A stretch of 19,080 bases of DNA from positions 1-19,080 of the forward strand of contig JBBINV010000059.1 in NCBI GenBank assembly GCA_037443705.1, in the 5' to 3' direction. Source of the stretch: 2-02-FULL-66-14 sp037443705. GTDB lineage: Bacteria; Pseudomonadota; Gammaproteobacteria; Burkholderiales; SG8-39. Below, one piece after another: positions 1 to 7,546 of the stretch (positions are counted from its first letter, which is position 1; each line of letters opens with the position of its first letter). The notes under the pieces were generated by a model. The model saw only the letters and a list, made by a program, of their open reading frames with translations. It did not search any database and was not told the origin of the DNA. A program made the translations under genes and the position numbers.

Positions 1-300
1 GTCGCCGCCGTTCAGGAGGTCGTTGCCGCCGCCGCCGTACATCGCGTCCCAGCCGCCCCAGACCGTCTCGGAGCCGTAGCTGAAGTAGTTCTCGTCGCCG
101 CCGTTCAGCGTGTCGTTGCCCGCGCCGCCGTACAGCATGTCGCCGTAGCCGTACATGCTTTCGTCTTCGTACGAGTAGAAGCCGTGATCGCCGCCGATCA
201 GGCTGTCATTGCCAGCGTCGCCGTACATGACGTCATCGCGACGCCCGCCGATCAGCGTGTCGTTGCCGTCGCCGCCGAAAAGAAACGCTCCCTCGCTCCC
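1..300 (-). repeat. Tandem DNA repeats encoding RTX motifs
   Basis: The nucleotide sequence repeats a unit encoding GG(D/A)GND(T/S)L(I/N)GGD about four times, near 1–40, 98–140, 190–230 and 246–290. The copies are similar but not identical. The two leftmost form a longer period of about 34 residues with a Tyr-rich insert. The array continues beyond the left edge. Confidence 0.75.
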
Positions 301-657
301 GTCGCCGCCGTAGTAGTCCTGCGCGTCGGCCCGAAGGACGTTGCTCAGGCTGTTGCCGTAGCCCGCGTTCGCGTAGTAATGAAGACTGAGGTTTTCTACG
401 TTCTCATCCAGATAGAACGCGTCCCGGTACGAGGCCGGAGAGTTGCCGAAGTAATTGACGGTATCCGTACCGCCGCCGGCGCTTTCGACGATCTCGTTGC
501 CGTAGGCGCCGTAGGAGTAATAGGTGTTGAAGATGTTGTAGGTGTCGTTTCCTGCGCCGCCCGAGAGGGTGGAATTCGCGCCGTAGCTGTAGATGATGTC
601 GGCGGCCGTAGTGCCGGAGACGACATCCTGGTCCTGGATCGAGTAGATCTTTGCCAT
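1..657 (-). CDS. RTX (hemolysin-type) calcium-binding repeat protein, N-terminal 219 residues, cut by window edge
   Basis: The frame is open from the ATG at 657 to the left edge, so only the first 219 residues are seen. There is no N-terminal signal peptide, as expected for RTX proteins exported by type I secretion through a C-terminal signal (not visible). Residues 33–39 read GGAGNDT; the block at about 48–93 (NEIVESAGGGTDTV, then NVENLSL) is the usual linker of this family. Further Ca-binding repeats follow: GGDGNDTLIGG near 128, GDAGNDSLIGGD near 147, GGAGNDTLNGGD near 177, GGGGNDLLNGGD at 208–219. Between the last copies lie Tyr/Gly-rich inserts. A weak purine-rich Shine-Dalgarno (AGGGGG) precedes the ATG. 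No type I secretion genes are visible. Family assignment is firm; the function (adhesin, S-layer, toxin or enzyme) cannot be told from this part. Confidence 0.88.
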   Translation of the reverse strand, partial: MAKIYSIQDQDVVSGTTAADIIYSYGANSTLSGGAGNDTYNIFNTYYSYGAYGNEIVESAGGGTDTVNYFGNSPASYRDAFYLDENVENLSLHYYANAGYGNSLSNVLRADAQDYYGGDGSEGAFLFGGDGNDTLIGGRRDDVMYGDAGNDSLIGGDHGFYSYEDESMYGYGDMLYGGAGNDTLNGGDENYFSYGSETVWGGWDAMYGGGGNDLLNGGD

Positions 658-1001
658 GACGACCCCCTGGGGCTGGCTTCTTCTTGCGGGATATGGGCGG
701 CGCCCCGCGCGCCGCCCGACGGGAGGCTAATGGATCTGCGGTTCGCCAACAATGGCCGGTTGGCAAGGCGACGACCGGAACTGTGACGGAATCACGTTTG
801 AATCAATCGTTCGATCCTCACGGCGATCGCATCCGCCACGCGTTCCGCGTTGGATTTCAGGCACTTGGCAGCGAACGCTCGCGCTCTCCCTGAAGCGCGG
901 GCTCGCCGCAACGACCCAAAACGAAGAGGGCGGGGTGCTCCCGCTCTCTCTTACCCATGCAGCGCCCCGCAGACGGCTAACGCAATCACTGTGGAGCGAC
1001 T
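658..1001. other. Intergenic region between fusion gene and RTX gene (344 bp)
   Basis: No convincing gene is present. The region holds a terminator-like hairpin for the upstream minus-strand gene (917–949) and a 6-bp inverted repeat (GCCAAC at 745–750 and GTTGGC at 759–764) in what would be the RTX gene leader. No clear sigma70 promoter was recognised. The size and the terminator suggest the RTX gene has its own promoter here, which is an inference. Confidence 0.5.
917..949 (-). terminator. Candidate rho-independent terminator after the sulfotransferase/glycosyltransferase gene
   Basis: On the minus strand AGAGAGCGGG pairs with CCCGCCCTCT around a 5-nt loop (arms 925–934 and 940–949, one A·C mismatch). 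The transcript then runs into TTCGTTTT (917–925 read on the minus strand). It lies 53 nt past the stop codon of the gene ending at 1002. The T-tract is interrupted, so strength is uncertain. Confidence 0.55.
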
Positions 1002-3683
1002 TCAGCCCTGGATCAGCTGCTCGATGCGTGTGGCGATCGCGTGGGCCTGGGATTCGGGGCTGAACTTGCGGTACTTGGCGGCGAACTCGCGCGCCTTGGC
1101 GCGGAACCCGGGCTCCTCCAGCAGCCGGCGGATCAGCGCGGGGTAGTCGGGATCGGAGTTCTTCTCGCCTTGCTTCGGCTTCCTGCGCTCCATGTCTACG
1201 TAGATCCCCGTACGCATCTCGTCGATCCGGCGCGCGGTGAGGAACTGCTCGAGCTGCGTGGGCAGGAGCAGCAGCGGCACGCCCGAGAGGAGCGCCGCGG
1301 TCACGGTGCCTGGGCCTCCGTGGCAGATGGCGAGGTCACAGGACTTGAGAATGCGTTTGAGCCTCAGCGGCTCGCGGCTGATCGTCATGCGCGGCGAGCT
1401 GTATCTCGCCGCGTGCTCGCGGCTGATGCCGGGCGCGTAGGCGAGCACGCGGCAGCCCGAGCCCGCGAGCGCTTCCAGGATCTTCGCGAAATCGCGATAG
1501 CGCGCCTTCACGTACGCGAAGACGCACTTGCCCGCGCCCTCGGGCCAGGCGGCTTCCGTCCCTTGCTCAAGCTCGAAGGTGGGGCCCCAGTACTTTGAGG
1601 GTCCGCGGCCGCGGTAGTGGTCGAGCTCCTCGAACGTGCACAGGAAGTTCTCGTCGCCGCGGAACAGGTCCGCGAGCGAGCCGAGCGGCGCGCCACCCAG
1701 GTCCGCGATCACGCGGTTGGCGTTGCGCGTGGCGATCGCGTCCGACCGCTCGAGCCGCTCCTGCGACGCTTTCTGCCAGTAGCGCATCGGCGGCAGGGGC
1801 TTCACCATCGGCGGGTTGAAGAAGCCGCTGCCGATCGGAGCGCGCTTCAGGCCCAGGGTGCGCGCGGCAAGGAGCGCCGTCGGGCTGTGATCGGCGAGCA
1901 CGATGCCGGGGCGCGCGTGCCGGAAAAGCTCGCGCCAGGCTTTCACCAGCGCCTTCAGGCCGGGATAGTCGAGGAAGCCGTAGCGCAGGATGATCTCGGC
2001 GTAGTTGAGGGGGGCGCCCGGCGCGGGCGTGAGCGCAATCCAGATCGGCGCCTGCATCAGCGCGAAGCCGTGGCGCCCGAGCGTGGACTCCGCGTTCGAG
2101 AGGTCGCGCACCGCGAACATCACCTCGTGACCGCGCTCGCGCAGCTTCAGCGCCGGGCCGAGGAAGCGCAGCAGATGGCCGAGGTCCATGCCAAGTTCCC
2201 ACGCGTAGAACACGCATCCCGCTCTCACGCGGGCCGGGCCGGCCGGTTCGGGCACTCTTTTCGAGTAGGAAGCAAAAAAGCCGAACCGCCTGAGGGCACC
2301 GCGCAGCTCGTCGGCCTCGCTCCTGGTCCACGGCACGGGCGGGCGCTCGTCGCGCGGCATCCGAAGCACCGCCTGCGTGCAGGCCTGAAGGTAGTCGTCG
2401 GGCGCGGGCAGTCCGAGAAAGGCGCACGCGCCGCGCAGCTCGCGCGCCGGATCGGCGAGCAGATCCTCGTAGCGGAGCTCGAGGCGATCGGTCTCGCCCA
2501 GCGGCTTCAGGAGCTTGCGAGCGTTGTCGGACGCCTCCAGGTGCTTCGCGAGAATTTCCGAAACCGGCTTGCCGAGGCGCGCTGACAGGAGCGAGACGAC
2601 GTCCACGGGGTTGCGCACCACGTGGATCGCCTTCAGCGCGAGGCCCGAGGATTCGCGCAGCCGCTCGAGCGCTCCGGCGCCTTCGGCCGCGCCCGCGTCG
2701 CCGGCCACGCCACCGATCACGCGCGGCTCGCGGAGCCGCCCCTGCCACTGGCCGGGGATCGGGCCCACGCGGGCGCGGCCCGCAGCGCCGCGCCGCGCGC
2801 CTTCGAGGAGCGCGTCGAACAGCCGCCCGCGCGGCAGGTCCTTGCGCGCGAGCAGCAGCACGTCCGCCTCGCGCGATAGCGCGATCGAGGGATGCGCGTC
2901 GAGCAGGGCGCCGAGCACGCTGGCGCCGCTGCGCGCGCCGCCGAGCACCACGCAGAAGGCCCGGAACCCCGTGCCGCCCCCCTTCCAGAGGCGCTCTGCG
3001 GCCTCGCGGAACTCGTCCCAGTTCTCGACGTAGCTCGCGCCGGTCGTGGGGGGACGCGGATCGGAGAATCGGACGGCGCGCCCGAAGAATTCGTCGAGCT
3101 CCGGCGAGGCGTAGTCGGGCCGGCAAAGATCCTCGTACCACAGATGGATCGCGCCAGGAATCCCGTCGAGCTGCGCGCGGCTCCGGCGAATGTAGGCGAG
3201 GTTTCCCTTCAGCCGCTCGCCGTCGCGCTTCGGATCGAAACGCCAATGGTCGCCGCGCGGCTCGCCGTGGCGCCGCCAGCTACCCGTGTCGCTGGCGCGC
3301 AGGAAGCTCGCCGCGGTGGAGGCGTAATCGCGCCGCTGCAGCGTAATGAAGCGGATGTCGCGGCGCGCGGTGAATTCCGCGTAGTCGGGGTGCCGGTTCG
3401 GCATCGACTTGAACCCCGCGTAGGGCTTCGCCTCGTTGCGCGCGTAGAACGCGTCGATCAACTCGCGCGGGCTTCGGATCGGCCTGCCCGCGAGTGCGGC
3501 GTACTGCTTCATCTGCTCGCGAAGCCGCCTCGGGTGCAGCAGCTCGTCGTCCTCGCAGTCGATGTCCTTCCCGGGCACGGCGACGTCCTCGAACCCGCGG
3601 ATCGTCTCCATGAGCGAGGTTGAGCCGCTGCGGCCCACCGTCATGACACAGAACTTTTGCGCCACCGTTCCGTCAATCCGCAT
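1002..3683 (-). CDS. Sulfotransferase–sulfotransferase–glycosyltransferase fusion protein (893 aa)
   Basis: Three catalytic folds lie in one frame. Domain 1 (about residues 8–220) has a PAPS-type P-loop TVGRSGSTSL at 15–24, a 3'-phosphate motif QRRDYASTAASF near 116 and YEDL near 183. Domain 2 (about 243–470) repeats this: GGARSGASVLGALLDAHP at 248–265, VVRNPVDVVSLL at 355–366, RYEDLLADP at 404–412. Domain 3 (about 488–893) is a GT-B glycosyltransferase with an N-terminal GHLLRFLGPALKLRERGHEV segment and the UGT/MurG-like nucleotide-sugar loop CHGGPGTVTAALLSGVP near 787 followed by PTQLEQ. No signal peptide or membrane segment is seen, so it is probably cytoplasmic. The ATG at 3683 was chosen over a TTG at 3698; neither has a good Shine-Dalgarno, and an ATG at 3644 would cut into the first beta strand. 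The substrate is unknown; sulfation and glycosylation of one glycan or lipid is an inference. Confidence 0.85.
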   Translation of the reverse strand: MRIDGTVAQKFCVMTVGRSGSTSLMETIRGFEDVAVPGKDIDCEDDELLHPRRLREQMKQYAALAGRPIRSPRELIDAFYARNEAKPYAGFKSMPNRHPDYAEFTARRDIRFITLQRRDYASTAASFLRASDTGSWRRHGEPRGDHWRFDPKRDGERLKGNLAYIRRSRAQLDGIPGAIHLWYEDLCRPDYASPELDEFFGRAVRFSDPRPPTTGASYVENWDEFREAAERLWKGGGTGFRAFCVVLGGARSGASVLGALLDAHPSIALSREADVLLLARKDLPRGRLFDALLEGARRGAAGRARVGPIPGQWQGRLREPRVIGGVAGDAGAAEGAGALERLRESSGLALKAIHVVRNPVDVVSLLSARLGKPVSEILAKHLEASDNARKLLKPLGETDRLELRYEDLLADPARELRGACAFLGLPAPDDYLQACTQAVLRMPRDERPPVPWTRSEADELRGALRRFGFFASYSKRVPEPAGPARVRAGCVFYAWELGMDLGHLLRFLGPALKLRERGHEVMFAVRDLSNAESTLGRHGFALMQAPIWIALTPAPGAPLNYAEIILRYGFLDYPGLKALVKAWRELFRHARPGIVLADHSPTALLAARTLGLKRAPIGSGFFNPPMVKPLPPMRYWQKASQERLERSDAIATRNANRVIADLGGAPLGSLADLFRGDENFLCTFEELDHYRGRGPSKYWGPTFELEQGTEAAWPEGAGKCVFAYVKARYRDFAKILEALAGSGCRVLAYAPGISREHAARYSSPRMTISREPLRLKRILKSCDLAICHGGPGTVTAALLSGVPLLLLPTQLEQFLTARRIDEMRTGIYVDMERRKPKQGEKNSDPDYPALIRRLLEEPGFRAKAREFAAKYRKFSPESQAHAIATRIEQLIQG

Positions 3684-3785
3684 TCGAAAGAGCCGCAATC
3701 ATACCGGCCCCCCGGTGCGTCGCGGCACGCTCAGGGCAGGAGCGCCGCCATTTGTCCACGGAATTGTACTCCTGCGGCTACCGGA

Positions 3786-4421
3786 CTACGCCTTTGTCTT
3801 TCCCCGGTAATCGCAGAGTTCGCGTATCAGGCAATGGGGGCACCTGGGCTTGCGCGCGAGGCACACGTAGCGCCCGTGCAGGATCAGCCAGTGATGCGCG
3901 TCCCTGAGAAATTCCCGCGGAATCCGGGAAAGAAGTTTTCGTTCCACCTCGACCACGTCCTTGCCGGGGGCCAGGCCCGTGCGATTCGCGACCCGGAAGA
4001 CGTGCGTGTCCACGGCGATGGTGGGCTGGCCAAAGGCGACATTAAGCACCACGTTCGCGGTCTTGCGCCCCACCCCGGGCAACGCCTCGAGCTTAGCGCG
4101 CTCGGCCGGAACCTCGCCGCCGTAGTTCTCCGCCAGGATCTTCGACAGCGCGATCACGTTCTTCGCCTTGTTGCGGAAAAGCCCGATGGTCCTGATGTAT
4201 TCGATCAGACCGTTTTCCCCGAGGGCCGCGATTTTCGCGGCGGAATCGTATTTTTCGAACAGCTTCGCGGTCGCCGCGTTGACCGATCTGTCGGTCGCCT
4301 GCGCCGAGAGCACGACCGCAACCAGCAGCTCGTAGGGCGTGCGGTAGACGAGCTCCGGGCGCGGGTGGGGATTGGCCGCACGCAGCCGTTCGAAGAGCGC
4401 GCGGCGCTTCTCCGGGCTCAC
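3786..4421 (-). CDS. nth: Endonuclease III (DNA glycosylase/AP lyase)
   Basis: Nth removes oxidised pyrimidines and cleaves the abasic site by beta-elimination in base-excision repair. The 211-residue length and sequence match the E. coli enzyme throughout. The helix-hairpin-helix LEALPGVGRKTANVVLN lies at 111–127 with the catalytic Lys at 120; the catalytic Asp is in AVDTHVFRV at about 138; the C-terminal [4Fe-4S] cysteines are in VCLARKPRCPHCLIRELC (187, 194, 197, 203). The start is a GTG, supported by GAAGGG seven nt upstream (4429–4434) and by alignment to the usual N-terminus. The GTG overlaps the stop of the ferredoxin gene as GTGA, so translation is probably coupled. In E. coli nth also ends the rsx operon, so the ferredoxin–nth pairing fits known context. 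Confidence 0.95.
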   Translation of the reverse strand: MSPEKRRALFERLRAANPHPRPELVYRTPYELLVAVVLSAQATDRSVNAATAKLFEKYDSAAKIAALGENGLIEYIRTIGLFRNKAKNVIALSKILAENYGGEVPAERAKLEALPGVGRKTANVVLNVAFGQPTIAVDTHVFRVANRTGLAPGKDVVEVERKLLSRIPREFLRDAHHWLILHGRYVCLARKPRCPHCLIRELCDYRGKTKA

Positions 4422-4765
4422 CGGCGCGCCCTTCGCGCGAGCGCTTCGGCGATCACGCGGCGCCGGTCCTCGGGTCTCGAGGCAGGGATTTGTCCTTCGT
4501 GCTCCCGCCGCTGCTTGCGCTTCTTCAGCCTGGACTTTGCCGCCCTGGCGTCGGCCTCGCTCCAGGCCCCGCGCGCGGGCACCATGTCGATGCAATCGAC
4601 CGGGCAGGGGGGCAGGCAGAGCCTGCAGCCGATGCACCAGCGCTCGATCACCGTGTGCATGAAGCCGCTCGCGCCCGCGATCGCGTCCACCGGGCAGGCG
4701 TCGATGCAGCGGGTGCAGCCGATGCAGCGCGCTTCGTCGACGAGCGCCACGGCAGCACGTTTCAT
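4418..4765 (-). CDS. RsxB/RnfB-like ferredoxin with two [4Fe-4S] clusters, short form
   Basis: A 115-residue protein with two CxxCxxCxxxCP motifs: Cys 14, 17, 20, 24 (CIGCTRCIDACP) and Cys 44, 47, 50, 54 (CIGCRLCLPPCP). The sequence AVALVDEARCIGC and the segment after the second motif (VDCIDMV) resemble the C-terminal ferredoxin part of RnfB/RsxB proteins. The N-terminal membrane anchor and the extra Fe-S domain of full RnfB are absent, and no such sequence lies upstream because the alanine dehydrogenase gene occupies that space. The basic, Arg/Lys-rich C-terminus (75–115) is not part of the clusters. The ATG overlaps the preceding stop as ATGA and the stop overlaps the nth start as GTGA. It probably carries electrons; a role with Nth, itself an Fe-S protein, is inference from context only. 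Confidence 0.82.
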   Translation of the reverse strand: MKRAAVALVDEARCIGCTRCIDACPVDAIAGASGFMHTVIERWCIGCRLCLPPCPVDCIDMVPARGAWSEADARAAKSRLKKRKQRREHEGQIPASRPEDRRRVIAEALARRARR

Positions 4766-5823
4766 GAGGGGTGAAAAGGACGGTTCGTGTCGCGTGCCAG
4801 ATGCTCGTGGGTGACGTTGCCGTTGCTGACCTGGAATCCGGTTCGAAGCGTATCGGAAAGCCTTCCTTGCGCAATCTCGAAAACGAACGGCAGCACCGCG
4901 CGTTCCAGAGCGAGGCTCGCGGTGCGCGCGCACGCCGCGGGCATGTTCGGCACGCAGTAGTGCACCACGCCTTCCTCGAGATAGATCGGAGCGCTGTGGC
5001 TCGTCGGGCGCGAGGTCTCGGCGATGCCGCCCTGGTCGATCCCCACGTCGACCAGCGCCGAGCCGCGCCGCATCGTGCGGAGCATCGCGCGCGTGACCAG
5101 CTTCGGCGACATCTGCCCGGGGGTGAGCACCCCGGCGATGACGAGATCGGCCGAGGGAAGGACGGACGCGAGACGATCGGTCCCGACGTGGAACCGGACG
5201 TTCTCGTAGCGGCGTCTCAACGGGGCGATTCGCTTGGCGCTTTTCCCAAAAATGCTCACCCTCGCTCCCATGCCGTGCGCAACCGCGAGCGCGTTCGAGC
5301 CCACGTTGCCGGCGCCGAGGATCACGACGCGGCCCGGAGGCACGCCCTCGAGCCCGGGGAGCAGCACGCCGGAGCCGCCGTTCTGCTTCTGCAGGCACCA
5401 CGCGCCGACCTGGACCGCGAGCCGTCCCGCGATCGCCGACATCGGCGCGAGGATCGGAAGGCTCGCGTCCGCCTGGCCCACGGTCTCGAAGGCGATGAAG
5501 GTGGCGCGCGAGGCGAGCGCGGCCTCCAGCAGCTCGGGGTGCGGGCCGAAGTGCTGGAACGAAAACAGGGTCTGTCCCGGTTTCGGCAGCGCGTACTCCG
5601 GCCGCTGGAGCTCCTTGACCTTGACGATCAGCTCGCAGTCCCAGGGTTCTCCCGGCTTTCCGCCGCGGGATCCGTATTCCTCGTCGGAAAAGCCCGCGCC
5701 GGTTCCGGCACCCGGCTGCACGATCACGTCGTGACCTGCGCGGGCCAGCGCCCCGACGCCCGCAGGCGTCAGCGCGACGCGGAACTCGCCGTCCTTGGTT
5801 TCTCGTGGAAGGCCGATACGCAT
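4762..5823 (-). CDS. ald: Alanine dehydrogenase family protein
   Basis: Ald catalyses NAD-dependent reversible deamination of L-alanine to pyruvate and ammonium. The 353 residues are slightly short of the usual 370. The N-terminus RIGLPRETKDGEFRVALTP holds the pyruvate-binding Arg15; Lys70 (VKVKE) and His91 (FSFQHF) match the substrate and catalytic positions; the Rossmann motif VVILGAGNVGSNA spans 166–178; Asp263 is in VDVGIDQGG; HYCVPNMPAA is at 288–297. The usual loop near residues 50–60 looks shortened. The 5' end overlaps pyrD by 55 nt and the 3' end overlaps the ferredoxin gene by 4 nt. Divergent members of this family act on other amino acids, so the exact substrate is less sure than the fold. 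Confidence 0.87.
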   Translation of the reverse strand: MRIGLPRETKDGEFRVALTPAGVGALARAGHDVIVQPGAGTGAGFSDEEYGSRGGKPGEPWDCELIVKVKELQRPEYALPKPGQTLFSFQHFGPHPELLEAALASRATFIAFETVGQADASLPILAPMSAIAGRLAVQVGAWCLQKQNGGSGVLLPGLEGVPPGRVVILGAGNVGSNALAVAHGMGARVSIFGKSAKRIAPLRRRYENVRFHVGTDRLASVLPSADLVIAGVLTPGQMSPKLVTRAMLRTMRRGSALVDVGIDQGGIAETSRPTSHSAPIYLEEGVVHYCVPNMPAACARTASLALERAVLPFVFEIAQGRLSDTLRTGFQVSNGNVTHEHLARDTNRPFHPS

Positions 5824-6797
5824 TCGCCGATGAGTCCGGGGCCGCGATAGACGAGCCCGGTGTAGATCTGGACGAGACTTGCGCCCGCGGCGCGCTTTTC
5901 CGCCGCGTTTGCGCCCGAAAGTATCCCGCCTGAGCCGATCAGCGTCGACTCGCCGGCCAGACTGGTGCCCAGCAGGCGCAGCACGCGGGTCGCGCGTTCG
6001 CGGATCGGCGCCCCCGAGAGCCCGCCCGATTCGCCTGCATGCGGCAGGCCTTCGACGCCCTCACGCGCGATCGAGGTGTTGGTCGCGATCACGGCGTCGA
6101 TGCGGTGTCGCCGCACTGCGTCCGCGATCGGCCCGATCTGCGTCTGTTCCAGGTCCGGAGCGACCTTGAGCGCGAGCGGCACGCGCTTGCCGTGGCGGTC
6201 GGAGAGCTTCTCCCGCAGCGCAGTGAGCCGAGACAGCAATCGGTCGAGGTTCTCTTCCTGCTGAAGGTCCCTCAAGCCGGGCGTATTCGGCGAGGACACG
6301 TTGACTGTGACGTAGCTCGCCGCGCCGTAAACGCGCTCGAGGCAGTGCGCGTAGTCGTCCCCGGCGCGCTCGGGCGGCGTGTCGAAGTTCCTGCCGATGT
6401 TGATGCCGAGGATTCCGCGCCAGCGCGCGCGCGCAACGTTCGCGAGAAGCGCGTCGACGCCCGCGTTGTTGAAGCCGAGCCGGTTGATGAGCGCGTGCGC
6501 CTGCGGCAGCCGGAAGAGCCGCGGCCGGGGATTGCCCGGCTGCGCGCGCGGCGTGACGGTGCCGACCTCGAGAAAGCCGAACCCGAGCGCGGCCAGGGCA
6601 TCGATGTGCTCGCCGTTCTTGTCCAGCCCCGCCGCGAGGCCCACCGGATTGGGGAAATCGAGGCCCATGACCCGCACGGGAAACGCGGGCGCTCGAGGAA
6701 ACGAGAATCTGAGAACGTCCGCCAGCTTGAGCGTCAGGCGGTGCGCGGTCTCGGGATCGAGCGCGAACAGCAGCGGCCGCGCCAGCGCATAAAGCAT
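5769..6797 (-). CDS. pyrD: Dihydroorotate dehydrogenase, quinone-dependent class 2
   Basis: PyrD oxidises dihydroorotate to orotate in pyrimidine synthesis, passing electrons to quinone at the inner membrane. The 342-residue length is typical for class 2. The N-terminal helical segment MLYALARPLLFALDPETAHR is the quinone/membrane-binding domain. FMN and substrate motifs are in order: GLAAGLDKNG (53–62), NRLGFNN (105–111), NVSSPNTPGLR with the class 2 catalytic Ser at about 169, LKVAPDL (210–216), TNTS (239–242), GSGGI (288–292), YTGLVYRGP (312–320). The ATG lies 11 nt after the bpt stop. The last 55 nt overlap the ald coding region, so the last residues of PyrD (after GECVSAFHE) are likely variable. 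Confidence 0.95.
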   Translation of the reverse strand: MLYALARPLLFALDPETAHRLTLKLADVLRFSFPRAPAFPVRVMGLDFPNPVGLAAGLDKNGEHIDALAALGFGFLEVGTVTPRAQPGNPRPRLFRLPQAHALINRLGFNNAGVDALLANVARARWRGILGINIGRNFDTPPERAGDDYAHCLERVYGAASYVTVNVSSPNTPGLRDLQQEENLDRLLSRLTALREKLSDRHGKRVPLALKVAPDLEQTQIGPIADAVRRHRIDAVIATNTSIAREGVEGLPHAGESGGLSGAPIRERATRVLRLLGTSLAGESTLIGSGGILSGANAAEKRAAGASLVQIYTGLVYRGPGLIGECVSAFHEKPRTASSASR

Positions 6798-6808
6798 GCG
6801 CTAGCTTC

Positions 6809-7546
6809 TCACCCGAGCTCTCTGCGCGTAAGCCGCCGCCAGGCGCCTCCCGAGAAGCCCTCGATCGGCGCGAAGCGCGACTTGTACGCCATCTTGGGAC
6901 TTTCCCTGATCCAGTAGCCGAGATAAAGATAGGGGAGTCCGAGCGCCCGGCAGGCGTTCACCTGCCAGAGCACGTTGTAGGTGCCGTAGCTCGAGCTGCG
7001 CCGCTCGGGCTCGAAGAAGGTGTAGACCGAGGAAAGGCCGTCGGGCAGGTAGTCCACGATCGACACCATCACGAGCTGGCCCTGGTCGCGGAACTCGATC
7101 AGGCGCGTGTCCACGCGGCTCTGGAGCAGGAAGTGCGAATACTGGTCGCGGCTGTCGTTGTCCATGCCGCCGCCGGAATGGCGCCGTGACTGGTACCGGA
7201 GGTAGAGCGCGTAATGCTCGAGCCGGAACTTGAGCGGCTGCGGGTGCGCGGTGAGGCCGTCGTGCCGGCGCCAGGCGCGGCGCTGCGAGCGGTTCGGCTC
7301 GAAAGCGGCCACCGGAATGCGCACCGGCACGCAGGCGCGGCAGCTGTCGCAGTGAGGCCGGTAGGTGAAGATGCCGCTGCGCCGGAATCCGGCCTTTACG
7401 AGCTCGCCGTAGAGGTCGGTGTTGATCAGGTGGCTCGGCGTCGCGACCTGCGAGCGCGCCATGCGCTCGGGCAGGTAGCTGCACGGGTAGGGCGCAGTCA
7501 CGTAGAACTGCAGGACTGCGTGAGGAAGGTCGTTAAGCCGCGACAC
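6809..7546 (-). CDS. bpt: Aspartate/glutamate leucyltransferase (Bpt; ATE1-like)
   Basis: Bpt moves leucine from Leu-tRNA to proteins with N-terminal Asp or Glu, marking them for ClpS/ClpAP degradation (bacterial N-end rule; known for the family). The 245-residue sequence carries the family N-terminus LQFYVTAPYPCSYL (12–25), the cysteine cluster YRPHCDSCRACVP (62–74), the GGGMD segment near 125 and the C-terminal GLPYLYLGYWIRESPKMAYK region (about 203–222). The start is the GTG at 7546, with GGGAGC upstream; it overlaps the end of aat by 14 nt. Older annotation calls such proteins arginyltransferases. Clustering with aat, the other aminoacyl transferase of this pathway, supports the assignment. 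Confidence 0.93.
   Translation of the reverse strand: MSRLNDLPHAVLQFYVTAPYPCSYLPERMARSQVATPSHLINTDLYGELVKAGFRRSGIFTYRPHCDSCRACVPVRIPVAAFEPNRSQRRAWRRHDGLTAHPQPLKFRLEHYALYLRYQSRRHSGGGMDNDSRDQYSHFLLQSRVDTRLIEFRDQGQLVMVSIVDYLPDGLSSVYTFFEPERRSSSYGTYNVLWQVNACRALGLPYLYLGYWIRESPKMAYKSRFAPIEGFSGGAWRRLTRRELG

Noticed and set aside
184..786. Plus-strand open frame opposite the RTX gene
   Set aside because: It is a Val/Ala/Asp-rich shadow of the RTX repeats.
1567..3246. Minus-strand open frame of 559 codons within the fusion gene
   Set aside because: Arg/Ala/Pro-rich low-complexity translation in a second frame of the same strand as the real gene.
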